Assembly (NCBI GenBank): GCA_947175555.1
Contig: CAMWNK010000011.1
Coordinates: 1-41,405, forward strand
Direction: 5' to 3'
DNA: 41,405 bases
Source of the DNA: an uncultured Clostridia bacterium
GTDB taxonomy: Bacteria > Bacillota > Clostridia > Christensenellales > UBA3700
Made by a program: the position numbers and the translations under genes. Below, piece by piece: positions 1 to 9,307 of this stretch. The notes under the pieces were generated by a model. It saw only the letters and a list, made by a program, of their open reading frames with translations, had not been told where the DNA came from and did not search any database. The first letter of the stretch is position 1, and every line of letters begins with the position of its first letter.

Positions 1-1097
1 CCTATAAGCGCAGTAACTTCTCCTTGCTTAGCAGTAAATGACACTCCGTCCAAAACCGTCTCTCCGCTATTGTAAGCAAACGACACATTATTAAATTCGA
101 TGTCATAGCATGTAGGATTAAACTCCTGACCGCCGCCCAGTTCGGAAGTATTCTCCATTTCGTTAATGCGGTCTATATTTACCTGCAACGAGTTCATAGC
201 CGAAAGGTTTTGCAACGTGCCTGTAAGCGGCTCGTAAATGCGCGATACTACCAGCAAGAACATAAAGAATGTGATTAGTGATATAGAGCCTTTTATCAGC
301 AACATACCGCCGACGAGCGCAACAGTTGCGATACCGAGCTTGAGTATCATTGAGCAAGGCACCACAAACATAGCCGCGCCCAGTTCGCTCTTAATATGTC
401 TAACCTCCAATCGCTCTATTTTCTTATTCAAGCCTTGCAAATATTTTTTTTCTGCATTATTGCTTTTTAAGTCGCGCAACGTATCCAAGCATTCCTGTAT
501 GCCATCTTCCACAATAACCTGAGCATCGGTCTGCTTACGAGTGAAATAAGTTTGCACTTTTTTTGATAAGGCTACGATTACAAGCGTTACAGGCAAAACC
601 CATAGCGATGCAAGCGCCATGCGCCACTCAAATGCAAACATTCCTATTGCGATAATGCACGTAGATATTATCGAACCCCAGAATTGAGGCACATAATGCG
701 ACATCATCTGCTCCGTTGTCGCGCAGTCGCCCATTACGGTATTGGTAAGATCTGCCAAGTCCTTCTTGCCGAAGAACGACAGAGGTAGCTTCCTCAGCTT
801 TTCCGCAAGGCGTATTCTCCTTATTCCCGATTCTTTATATGTGGTAAAGTAAGTTGCGTTATACTTCCACCATGCTGTCAAGAATATGAGTATCATTGCC
901 CCAAGTGTCCCAAATGAAAACAAATAATAATGACTCGTAGGGACTGCCCCATTAAGAAAATCGTTGACAAGATAATATAATAAACTTATCGGCAGCATGA
1001 ATGCGATATCTTGCGCAACGCAAGCGATCACTGCCGCCACAAAGCCTGTCGCACCTTCGCGCGAGAGCGCAAATTTTTTCATAATCGCCTTTATCAT
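1..1097 (-). CDS. ABC transporter, fused permease/ATP-binding protein (partial, C-terminus beyond window start)
   Basis: Minus-strand reading from ATG at 1097 gives MIKAIMKKFALSREGATGFVAAV... with membrane segments, ending in an NBD start (FNNVSFAYNSGETVLDGVSFTAKQGEVTALIG). ATG overlaps the TGA of the upstream ABC gene (ATGA). Confidence 0.85.
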   Translation of the reverse strand, partial: MIKAIMKKFALSREGATGFVAAVIACVAQDIAFMLPISLLYYLVNDFLNGAVPTSHYYLFSFGTLGAMILIFLTAWWKYNATYFTTYKESGIRRIRLAEKLRKLPLSFFGKKDLADLTNTVMGDCATTEQMMSHYVPQFWGSIISTCIIAIGMFAFEWRMALASLWVLPVTLVIVALSKKVQTYFTRKQTDAQVIVEDGIQECLDTLRDLKSNNAEKKYLQGLNKKIERLEVRHIKSELGAAMFVVPCSMILKLGIATVALVGGMLLIKGSISLITFFMFLLVVSRIYEPLTGTLQNLSAMNSLQVNIDRINEMENTSELGGGQEFNPTCYDIEFNNVSFAYNSGETVLDGVSFTAKQGEVTALI

Positions 1098-2902
1098 TTT
1101 ACGCCTCCTTTAATCTTAATTTCTGTTCCTTTTGTCGAGACTCTCCAACTGACGGAAGTTTGATAATCCTTCCACATCTTAGCATACAGCGAACCGCTTT
1201 TTATAAGTTGGTCATGCGTGCCGACGCTCTCAACTTGCCCGTCTTTCAACACAAATATCCTATCTGCGTCTCTTACGGTCGTTAGCCTATGTGCTATCAT
1301 TATTACTGTCCTATTTTTGCTCAATTCCGAAAAAGCCTTTTGCACAAGCGCTTCGTTTTCGGGATCGGCGAACGCCGTAGCCTCATCAAGTACGATTATT
1401 GGCGCGTTCTTAAGCATTACGCGCGCTATCGCTATCCTCTGCTGCTCTCCGCCCGAAAGGTAAACGCCCTTTGTACCGATGACGGTATTGATTCCATCGG
1501 GAAGTTTTGCAATAATGTCGTCGCATTGCGCCTTATGCAATGCAAGCAATACTTCTTCCTCGCTTGCATTAGGATTCGAGAGCCGCACATTTTCCAAAAT
1601 GGACGTCTTGAGGAGTTTGCTGTCTTGGAAGACATAAGAAACGTTGCTCATCAGCTCTTCATACTTCATATCTTTTACGTTTACGCCGCCTATCTTGACC
1701 GCCCCTTCTTGCACGTCCCAGAATCTTGATATCAGCCCTGCCGCAGTCGTCTTTCCTCCGCCGCTCGGACCTACGAATGCGACCGTTTCCCCTGCATTTA
1801 TGCGTAAATTTATACCCCTTAGCGCATCGCTTGCCGCATTGGCATAGCGAAAAGTTACATTTTCGAATTCTACGCAATTATCCTGCGGCTTTCTTCCGAT
1901 TTCCACCTCCGGTAACGGATTCAGATCAAGTATAGAATGTATGCGCTCAAGAGCGTCGGACACTATCATTCCGTTTTCGCTCATATACATTACCTTGGTA
2001 AGCGCGGTAGTGATAATAGGTGTAAAAATAACGTAGAATATAAAGTTAAGCAGCACGCCTTGCGTAATTGCCTGTCCTCCGGCAAGAATCAATGCAAGCG
2101 CGATAAGAAAAGCAAACGCACTGTTGATAAGCATCGTAAACCACAACATCGGAGCACGGCACTTCTTGCAATATGACACGCAAAACTTATAATAGTTATC
2201 TATAGAGCCTTGAAATTTCTTGAACGAGTGCACTGTCTGCCCAAAAGTTTTGACTACAGGAATGCCGCGAACATATTCTACTGCTTGATTATTCATATCT
2301 TCAAGCGCGCCGTTGTATAGCTTCATATCTTCAGCCATTTTAGGACCTGCCATCTTGAACATACACAAAAAGCCCAATGCTACAGGTACGAGACTGATAA
2401 GACCAAAACGCCAATCGAATAGGAACAACATTACTATCATACCGATAGGCGTAGCGATTGCGCCTGCCATATCGGGCAGTTGATGAGCTAAAAATGTTTC
2501 TGTTGCCCTGCTGCTCTCGTTAACGATACGGCGCACTTTGCCGCTCCCTGCCTCTGAGATAAAACCAATCGGGAGCATTGATATATGCTGCATTGTCTTT
2601 TTTCGCATATTGCCCGCAATCCTGAAAGCTGAGAGGTGCGAGCACATCAATGCGCCGAAATAGACTATTATCGACGCAATCGCGAACGCAACTGCCATCC
2701 AACCGTTAAACACAATATGCGTTGCTTGCGAAAAATTCGGCGCCACTTGAATAACTTCTCTTATAATAAAGAAAATGTACACAAACGGCACCAATGCAAG
2801 CGCAGCGCTTATTACCGACAGTGCCCATGAAGAATACGTCAGATACTTATGCTTCCCTGCATATTGCATAAGCTCTGACATATTACTACTTTTTTTCTTC
2901 AT
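1094..2902 (-). CDS. ABC transporter ATP-binding protein/permease (exporter half-transporter)
   Basis: 602 aa; N-terminal TM domain, Walker A GPSGGGKTTA, signature LSGGEQQRIAIARV, Walker B IIVLDEATA; SD AAGGAGGG upstream. Confidence 0.93.
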   Translation of the reverse strand: MKKKSSNMSELMQYAGKHKYLTYSSWALSVISAALALVPFVYIFFIIREVIQVAPNFSQATHIVFNGWMAVAFAIASIIVYFGALMCSHLSAFRIAGNMRKKTMQHISMLPIGFISEAGSGKVRRIVNESSRATETFLAHQLPDMAGAIATPIGMIVMLFLFDWRFGLISLVPVALGFLCMFKMAGPKMAEDMKLYNGALEDMNNQAVEYVRGIPVVKTFGQTVHSFKKFQGSIDNYYKFCVSYCKKCRAPMLWFTMLINSAFAFLIALALILAGGQAITQGVLLNFIFYVIFTPIITTALTKVMYMSENGMIVSDALERIHSILDLNPLPEVEIGRKPQDNCVEFENVTFRYANAASDALRGINLRINAGETVAFVGPSGGGKTTAAGLISRFWDVQEGAVKIGGVNVKDMKYEELMSNVSYVFQDSKLLKTSILENVRLSNPNASEEEVLLALHKAQCDDIIAKLPDGINTVIGTKGVYLSGGEQQRIAIARVMLKNAPIIVLDEATAFADPENEALVQKAFSELSKNRTVIMIAHRLTTVRDADRIFVLKDGQVESVGTHDQLIKSGSLYAKMWKDYQTSVSWRVSTKGTEIKIKGGVK

Positions 2903-2972
2903 AGCTCCGCCCTCCTTTTGCGATTTTCATATAGAAAAACCTCCTAAAAATTTTTTTTTACCACAACATTAT

Positions 2973-2990
2973 AGTTAGCAATTGCTAACT
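2973..2990. promoter_or_regulatory. Putative TetR-family operator (18-bp perfect palindrome)
   Basis: AGTTAGCAATTGCTAACT is a perfect palindrome between the TetR stop and the ABC operon start. Confidence 0.6.
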
Positions 2991-3030
2991 CATGTCTGTT
3001 AAAAAAGAGATTAGTCAATCTCGCTTTTAA

Positions 3031-3675
3031 CTATATATTATAGCTTTTCCAATCGGACGGTAATCCGAGCAATCTGTCCCATCCTGCATTGAAAAAGTCT
3101 TGCACTTGCTTAACGTAACCTTTCGCTTCCTCTTTCGGCAAGTCATGCGCCACTACCTCAAACAAACCGTAAAACATTGCGCTTGACAGCATATGACTTA
3201 AATCGGCGCGGACTTCGTTAATTTTTATACCGGCATTGTTCAATGTATCAATAAATCGCACCGTATTAGCCGTCTCAACATCTATCATTTTATCAATATA
3301 ATATTCATAGCCGCTCCCTGCGCTCTTGCACACTATGAGCTTAAACGCATCGAAGTCATCATAAATCATATCAATCATGATGTCTACTTTATCATCGACA
3401 TAGGAGTGCATTTGCGTATGCTGCTCTTGAGGCGATTTTTGCGCAAATTCATCCTCTGTTGAAGAAAAATAATTAAACAGTCTGTCTGCTGCTTCGCCTA
3501 CCAGTTCTTTGAAAAGTTGACTTTTATCCGCAAAACGCGCGTACAACATGCCTGTTGTATACCCTGCTCTTTCCGCAATGGTACGCATGGACGCGCCTTC
3601 AAAGCCCTTTTCCATAAATTCTGCTTTAGCGCACTCTAATATCTTGTCTACCGCAAGTTCGTTTTTTCTACGCAT
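3031..3675 (-). CDS. TetR/AcrR family transcriptional regulator
   Basis: MRRKNELAVDKILECAKAEFMEKGFEGASMRTIAERAGYTTGMLYARFADKSQLFKEL is a TetR N-terminal HTH. Start placed at ATG 3675 (SD AGAAGAGG) rather than the TTG at 3702. Confidence 0.9.
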   Translation of the reverse strand: MRRKNELAVDKILECAKAEFMEKGFEGASMRTIAERAGYTTGMLYARFADKSQLFKELVGEAADRLFNYFSSTEDEFAQKSPQEQHTQMHSYVDDKVDIMIDMIYDDFDAFKLIVCKSAGSGYEYYIDKMIDVETANTVRFIDTLNNAGIKINEVRADLSHMLSSAMFYGLFEVVAHDLPKEEAKGYVKQVQDFFNAGWDRLLGLPSDWKSYNI

Positions 3676-3695
3676 TAATTTTCCTCTTCTTATTG

Positions 3696-3722
3696 ATAAC
3701 AATGTTATTATAACGCTGTTAT
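3696..3722. promoter_or_regulatory. Putative autoregulatory operator pair of the TetR gene
   Basis: ATAACA-A-TGTTAT (3696-3708) and ATAACG-C-TGTTAT (3710-3722), tandem inverted repeats just upstream of the TetR start. Confidence 0.5.
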
Positions 3723-3923
3723 TTTATTTTTGTCAAGTGCAACTTATTATTTTTTAATATTTTTATATCCTTATTAATAATAAGCTGCTCTGCTGACATG
3801 TAATATATTGCCGATATCGCTTAAGTAGGCAATAATAATTCGTAATAGTGATAACTTCATATTGTTTTTTCAATAAATCTACCGTTACAATACTGCAATC
3901 CATCATCAATATATATTGTAGAA

Positions 3924-3960
3924 AAAAGGCCGCAAGATGCCTAATTCTACATCCTGCGGC
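3924..3960 (-). terminator. Rho-independent terminator (minus strand)
   Basis: Minus strand: GCCGCAGGATG-tagaattagg-CATCTTGCGGC followed by CTTTTTTC; downstream of scpB. Confidence 0.75.
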
Positions 3961-4140
3961 AGATTGAATTATAATTTATTTCTGTTTTTAGATTGCTTAT
4001 TGATAATAATATTTAGATGCTACTTAAGCAAGCCTACTTTTGTTCATATCATTGTAAAACTCGATAGCGGTAGGATATATACGGTTTGCTTCTTGCCTTG
4101 ATTTCTCAATTTACAGTCAGTATTTGAATAATCCTATCTA

Positions 4141-4932
4141 TTAGTCTTGATTATCTTCCTCGTCGTCAATTACATCGGCAGCCGCCTCGCGCATTGCCGA
4201 ATCGTCGTCCTCGCCCTCGAATACCATTACGCTCTCTCCCGACAGGAAATCAGGCAAGTCGTCCGTATTGAGCAAGGCGTCGAGCTCTTTCTGAACCGTG
4301 CTCACGTCGTTGACGTCGTAATTGCTCTCGAACACGTCGCCCTCAAAACTATCTGCAAGATTGACTTCCTTATACAATCCTTCGGACTGTCTGTTGAAAT
4401 TGCCGAACTCCACCAGTCGGCGCATGACTTCCTTATAATCGGGCAATTCGTCAAGGGAATGCAGACAGAACTTCTTAAGGAATTCGTCCGTAGTAATATA
4501 CAGCCACGGTCTGCCGGGGGTATTCTTATGCCCGTTCACCTTTATGAGGTTTGCCCTTGTAAGCATGGTAATGGCATAATCCGCGCTTGCGCCCCTTACT
4601 TCCTCTATCTCGCCTCGGGTGATAGGCTGCTTATACGCTATCATTGCCAAGACCTCGAGCAATACGTTAGACAGCTCTTTTTCCTTAATAGGTCTCAGCA
4701 CCTCGGCAACCGTCTCCCCGTACTTGGGATTGGAAGAAAACTGCACCTTATCGTTGATTTCGAGCAGCACTATACCGCAGTCGCCGTTATACTTCTGCGC
4801 AAGCGCCTTGATTGCGTCGTTAAGCTCCTTCTTTGTTACGGATAAAGGCAGCTTATCGAGTATATCCTTCTTTTTAATCTCCGTCCCTGCGGAAAAAATA
4901 ATCGCCTCTACAGTCTGAATCAGATTATCCAT
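4141..4932 (-). CDS. scpB: SMC-Scp complex subunit ScpB
   Basis: 263 aa with ScpB-type winged-helix sequence (LLEVLAMIAYKQPITRGEIEEVRGASADYAITMLTRANLIKVNGHKNTPGRPWLYITTDEFLKKF); acidic tail; overlaps scpA. Confidence 0.93.
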   Translation of the reverse strand: MDNLIQTVEAIIFSAGTEIKKKDILDKLPLSVTKKELNDAIKALAQKYNGDCGIVLLEINDKVQFSSNPKYGETVAEVLRPIKEKELSNVLLEVLAMIAYKQPITRGEIEEVRGASADYAITMLTRANLIKVNGHKNTPGRPWLYITTDEFLKKFCLHSLDELPDYKEVMRRLVEFGNFNRQSEGLYKEVNLADSFEGDVFESNYDVNDVSTVQKELDALLNTDDLPDFLSGESVMVFEGEDDDSAMREAAADVIDDEEDNQD

Positions 4933-5746
4933 TGTAATCGTCCTCCGTCTTAACCAACTCTTCTATATTCAAATGTTCGATATCGCAATTCTCATCGATA
5001 GTGATGTAGATATCTTCGCCCATAGCCTCTTGCTTAGCTTTAGCTACCTGCTTCTTCATCAGCTCGAGCAGCGCGGAAAAAGTCGCTATAACCTCGCTTT
5101 TATTAAAGTCGTTGACAAAAAGATTGCTGAACAATATTTCCTTCTTGTCTCTCAACACCTCGGTTATGTAAGCTATCTTTTCCGCAACGGTATAGGTATC
5201 ACGAGCTATTTTTTTAGTAGCGGACTTTTTATCCTCGTCGCTCATTCTGAACAGTATCCGTCCGTATGCGTCGATAAGGTTGTCTAAATTAAAGTTTTTA
5301 ATAACAATCTTGGCATCATCGTCGGTATAATCGGGCGAGCGATAGAATCTATTGGTAGTCTCAAGCTGCTTGAGCTGTGCGGCTTGCTCTTTGAACATTG
5401 CGTAAACTCGCAGTCTGAACTTAAGCAACTCCTCGGGATCGGGCTCCCACTCGTCGATATCTTCAAACTCTTCGGGAGCTTCCTTAGGCAGAACGGAACG
5501 CGATTTTATCTCCAACAGCGTCGAAGCCACCGAAATAAAGTCGGCAGCCATATCCATATCGACAATGGTATCTATCTGCTGCATATATTCCATATACTGC
5601 CCCGTAATCTTGGATATCGGGAAGTCGTCTATCTCGTACTTGCCCTCTATTACGATAAGGTTATACAGCAGATCAATCGGTCCCTCGAAGTCGCCGAGCG
5701 AAAACTTGAGCGCATTGCTTGCATGATACTCAAAGAAGCCTGCCAT
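4925..5746 (-). CDS. scpA: Segregation and condensation protein ScpA
   Basis: KFSLGDFEGPIDLLYNLIVIEGKYEIDDFPISKITGQYMEYMQ is typical of ScpA; adjacent to scpB. Confidence 0.93.
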   Translation of the reverse strand: MAGFFEYHASNALKFSLGDFEGPIDLLYNLIVIEGKYEIDDFPISKITGQYMEYMQQIDTIVDMDMAADFISVASTLLEIKSRSVLPKEAPEEFEDIDEWEPDPEELLKFRLRVYAMFKEQAAQLKQLETTNRFYRSPDYTDDDAKIVIKNFNLDNLIDAYGRILFRMSDEDKKSATKKIARDTYTVAEKIAYITEVLRDKKEILFSNLFVNDFNKSEVIATFSALLELMKKQVAKAKQEAMGEDIYITIDENCDIEHLNIEELVKTEDDYNG

Positions 5747-6504
5747 CAGCCCAATACCCCCATCTGTACTGCATCTATAAGTTTTACTAATGCTTTCTGA
5801 AAGAGCGAGAATATATCGAGCTCTACGTTAAAGGCTTTGCCGATATAGCCGATCACTACGGATAAAAGTATCAATCCTATCAGCGTATAATTACCGTATC
5901 TGTAGTTAAATCTCACGTAAGCGTTATCGGGCGGCAACAGCGTCTCCGCCACTCTGAAACCGTCAAGCGGATACACGGGTATAAGATTGAACAGCATGAG
6001 CGTCATATTGATGAGTACGCCGTACGCAAACAGATAATAGAAAAAATAATACGCGTATTTTACGGCGGCGCTCGGCGATATCAGATAAATATAACCGCCT
6101 CCGCCCACTATAATTCCGCTGCTTTTGAAGATTGCCGTCATTATCGCGATACAGGCGAGCGAAATTAGAGCCAGTATAAAGTTGACTGTTACTCCCGCAA
6201 GCGATGTGGTAATCATACCCTTCTTGTAATTACGGAAATTGCGCGAATCCACAGGCACGGGCTTAGCCCATCCGAAGCCTACGAGCAACATCATTATAAG
6301 TCCGAAAACGTCGATATGCTTTGCGGGATTGAGCGTAAGTCTGCCCCTCATCTTGGCGGTGTAGTCGCCGTTAGCGAGCGCGACCAATCCGTGCGCAAGC
6401 TCGTGCAATATCATCGAGGAAAAGATTACGATAACTATTGCAAGCAAAGTCAATACCGCTATGCGGTAATCTTCATGTCCCGAGAATATATTGTATATCA
6501 GCAC
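5746..6504 (-). CDS. Site-2 protease family (M50) membrane metalloprotease
   Basis: HELAHGLVAL (HExxH) and NLIPVYPLDGFRV motifs with several TM segments; GTG start with upstream SD. Confidence 0.88.
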   Translation of the reverse strand: MLIYNIFSGHEDYRIAVLTLLAIVIVIFSSMILHELAHGLVALANGDYTAKMRGRLTLNPAKHIDVFGLIMMLLVGFGWAKPVPVDSRNFRNYKKGMITTSLAGVTVNFILALISLACIAIMTAIFKSSGIIVGGGGYIYLISPSAAVKYAYYFFYYLFAYGVLINMTLMLFNLIPVYPLDGFRVAETLLPPDNAYVRFNYRYGNYTLIGLILLSVVIGYIGKAFNVELDIFSLFQKALVKLIDAVQMGVLG

Positions 6505-6530
6505 TTATCGCCTCTCCCGTTCAATCCCGC

Positions 6531-7853
6531 TCAATTATCGTAATCGAGCGAGACGTCCGCCCTTACGATATCTTCGTAAGTCTGCGCCTTGACCGCCACC
6601 GCGCTCTTACCGTCTTTAACGAATACAACCGCGGGCGTAAGATTTCTGTTATAATTGCTTGACATTGCGTAGCAGTACGCGCCCGTAGTAAATACGGCGA
6701 GTATATCTCCGCGCTTGGCTTTGGGCAACGCTAAGTCTTTTATTATAATATCTCCGCTCTCGCAGCACTTGCCCGCCACGGTAACGACGTCGTTGCATTT
6801 TTCGTTAGCTCTACCTGCAAGTATTGCCTCGTACTTGGCGTCGTAGAGAGCGCATCTGATATTGTCGGTCATGCCGCCGTCTATCGCCACATACTTTCTT
6901 ATACCCTTTATATCTTTGATTGCGCCTATAGTGTATAAGGTTATACCCGCCTCTCCCACGATTGAGCGTCCCGGCTCTATCATGAACTTAGGCATCTTTA
7001 TCCCCTTTCTCTCCACGCAATCCTTGAGCGTAAGGGTGAGAAGCTTAACGTAATCGCAATACTCCTCTACGTTATACTTGGGATCTCCCTCGGCATAATG
7101 CACGCCGAAGCCGCCGCCGAAGTTGAGCTCGTCTACTTCTATGCCCTCTTCGCTTGCCAGTTGAGCTACGTAGTCGGTAACCACGTCCACCGCCAGCGCA
7201 AATGCCTTTTTGTCGAAAATCTGCGAACCTATATGGCAATGCAAACCCGCAAAGCGTATATTTTTCTTGCTCTTAAGCAGCTTGATGACGTCGAGCGCGT
7301 CGCTGTTTTTTATAGAAAAGCCGAATTTAGAATCCACTTTTGCCGTCTGTATAAAGGAGTGCGTATGCGCTTCTACCCCGGGGTTGATCCTGATGAGCAC
7401 CTTTTGGATTGTATTGTTTTCTCTTGCCAGCCTATCGATAACGTCCGCCTCGTCTACGTTGTCCACGACGATAGTGCCTATACCGTTGTCTATAGCGAGC
7501 TTCAACTCCGTTTGCAGTTTATTATTGCCGTGGAAATACGCGTTATTCAAGTCAAAGCCCGCCTTGACAGCAGTGTAGATTTCTCCGCCGGAAACCACGT
7601 CTATACATACGCCCTCTTCTTGCATGATTTCGTATATCGCCTTGCAGCAAAAGGCCTTGGACGCATACGCCATATTGCCGTTGCCGTAGGTAGACTCAAT
7701 AGTCTTTTTATAAGCTCTGCATACGTCCCTTATATACTGCTCGTCCATCACAAAAAGGGGCGAGCCGTAACGCTCGACCAACTTCACGCAATCGCAGCCG
7801 CCTATCTCGAGCACGCCTTTATCATTGATTTTCATAGTGTCGCGAAAATTCAT
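6531..7853 (-). CDS. lysA: Diaminopimelate decarboxylase
   Basis: PLP fold III decarboxylase: YASKAF, HCHIGSQI, FGGGFG, EPGRSIVGEAG, CCESGD motifs. Confidence 0.94.
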   Translation of the reverse strand: MNFRDTMKINDKGVLEIGGCDCVKLVERYGSPLFVMDEQYIRDVCRAYKKTIESTYGNGNMAYASKAFCCKAIYEIMQEEGVCIDVVSGGEIYTAVKAGFDLNNAYFHGNNKLQTELKLAIDNGIGTIVVDNVDEADVIDRLARENNTIQKVLIRINPGVEAHTHSFIQTAKVDSKFGFSIKNSDALDVIKLLKSKKNIRFAGLHCHIGSQIFDKKAFALAVDVVTDYVAQLASEEGIEVDELNFGGGFGVHYAEGDPKYNVEEYCDYVKLLTLTLKDCVERKGIKMPKFMIEPGRSIVGEAGITLYTIGAIKDIKGIRKYVAIDGGMTDNIRCALYDAKYEAILAGRANEKCNDVVTVAGKCCESGDIIIKDLALPKAKRGDILAVFTTGAYCYAMSSNYNRNLTPAVVFVKDGKSAVAVKAQTYEDIVRADVSLDYDN

Positions 7854-7962
7854 ACCGCACTTACCTTAATTAATATAATAAAAAAATTATATCAGTTTTT
7901 ACCCCTTGTGTCAAAATAATATCGACCATAAAAATAAAGATGACTATAATCGTCTGATATTG

Positions 7963-7992
7963 TTGACATATCATACTGCGGTATGCTAATAT
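7963..7992 (+). promoter_or_regulatory. Putative promoter of the WYL gene with operator-like inverted repeat in the spacer
   Basis: TTGACA (7963-7968), TAATAT (7987-7992), spacer containing CATAC-TGCG-GTATG (7972-7985). Confidence 0.6.
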
Positions 7993-8056
7993 TTTGAAAA
8001 CGGATAATTATCCGATAGCCACAGAAAAAACCCGCAACAAGCGGAAGGAGAAACAC

Positions 8057-8980
8057 ATGACAGAGAATCTTATTATTATGCTCTTAGATTTGCTTAGCAA
8101 AGACAAAGTTACCGCTAAGCAATTATCTCGGAAATTGGAAGTGTCCGAAAGGACTATTTACCGATACATGGACACATTGTCCTTGTCCAACATTCCTGTT
8201 TACACACAGAGAGGTCGCAGCGGCGGCATCAAAATCGGCGAAGAATTCAAGATAAACGCCATGTACTTTTCTAAGGAAGAAAAGGCATGTATCTTAGCCG
8301 CGCTGGAAAATCTCAAGCAATCGGCGGATTTGCACGTAATCAATACCGCAATCGATAAGCTGAGCGTGATTGGGGACAGGTACAACACCGCTCTGCCGCC
8401 TGCATATCGCAACGAGCACTTTATAGTGGATAATAAGGACGGCGCAGGCAACTGCGAACTGAGCCACCGCATAGACGCTATCGTAGAGGCGAAGAAGCAA
8501 AAACATGCCATAGCGATACAGTACCACGACTATAACGGCGAAGCGAGCGAGCGAATAATCGAGCCGCACACTCTTGTATTCCATGACAACAACTGGTACG
8601 TATACTCTTACTGCAGACTGCGCAAAGACATGCGCCTGTTCAAGATATCGCGCATCACTCACATATCGCGCACCGATTACGTCTACGACATGAAGAAGCA
8701 CAACAACGATTGGAACTTCGACTTCGATACCCAGCCTCAAAATATAGATATCATACTCAAGATAACCCCCGAGATACGCTATGACGTAGAGGAATGGCTG
8801 GGCATACACAACGTCGCATTATCGGACGATAAAGTGAATTTTGTCGCGTGCGGCAGCGTGCCCGACGATAAGTCTACTTATTCGCGCATTATAGGCTACG
8901 GCAATCAAGCGCAGGTGCTCTCGCCCAATAAGTTGAAGCAATCTATCAACGACTTGTGCAAGCAGGCGATGCAAAAATAA
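8057..8980 (+). CDS. HTH/WYL-domain transcriptional regulator (YafY-like)
   Basis: MTENLIIMLLDLLSKDKVTAKQLSRKLEVSERTIYRYMDTL HTH, then WYL-type core (PHTLVFHDNNWYVYSYCRLRKDMRLFKISRI). ATG 8057 has SD GGAAGGAG; ORF track start at 7994 is a TTG. Confidence 0.88.
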   Translation: MTENLIIMLLDLLSKDKVTAKQLSRKLEVSERTIYRYMDTLSLSNIPVYTQRGRSGGIKIGEEFKINAMYFSKEEKACILAALENLKQSADLHVINTAIDKLSVIGDRYNTALPPAYRNEHFIVDNKDGAGNCELSHRIDAIVEAKKQKHAIAIQYHDYNGEASERIIEPHTLVFHDNNWYVYSYCRLRKDMRLFKISRITHISRTDYVYDMKKHNNDWNFDFDTQPQNIDIILKITPEIRYDVEEWLGIHNVALSDDKVNFVACGSVPDDKSTYSRIIGYGNQAQVLSPNKLKQSINDLCKQAMQK

Positions 8981-9215
8981 TTGATCGAGCAATGCTCTAT
9001 TATCGTAAAAATTGCATTGTTAGGGCTTGTCCCGTTGCAATTTAAGCAAAGTTTTTCTATCTTATGCACCTCTTGCAAGGGCGGCGCATAAGCATTGCAG
9101 GCGCGTAATGCAAGCTGCTATATAGCGGCAGACTTTAGTCCGTCATACGCCTATAAACGCGCTTTTATAATGCAACTTTCGGTTGCCGATAGGATATCTA
9201 ATGCTTTCAATTATC

Positions 9216-9245
9216 AACCGTGCGTGTCAAGCGCGCGGTTTTTGC
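9216..9245 (+). terminator. Rho-independent terminator (plus strand)
   Basis: AACCGTGCG-tgtcaag-CGCGCGGTT followed by TTT, downstream of the WYL gene. Confidence 0.55.
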
Positions 9246-9247
9246 AT

Positions 9248-9285
9248 TAAAAAGACGCGGTGCTTATATAGCTAATGCCGCGTCT
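9248..9285 (-). terminator. Rho-independent terminator (minus strand) for icd
   Basis: Minus strand AGACGCGG-cattagctatataagca-CCGCGTCT followed by TTTTT, just downstream of icd. Confidence 0.7.
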
Positions 9286-9307
9286 GAGATATTACCGCAA
9301 CTATCTA

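Noticed and set aside
2973-2990. Rho-independent terminator for the TetR gene
   Set aside because: Perfect palindrome without a loop or following T-run on the minus strand; fits an operator better.
8981-9300. tRNA or known small RNA gene downstream of the WYL gene
   Set aside because: No cloverleaf, no recognisable tRNA TPsiC segment or known RNA core could be read; only generic hairpins.
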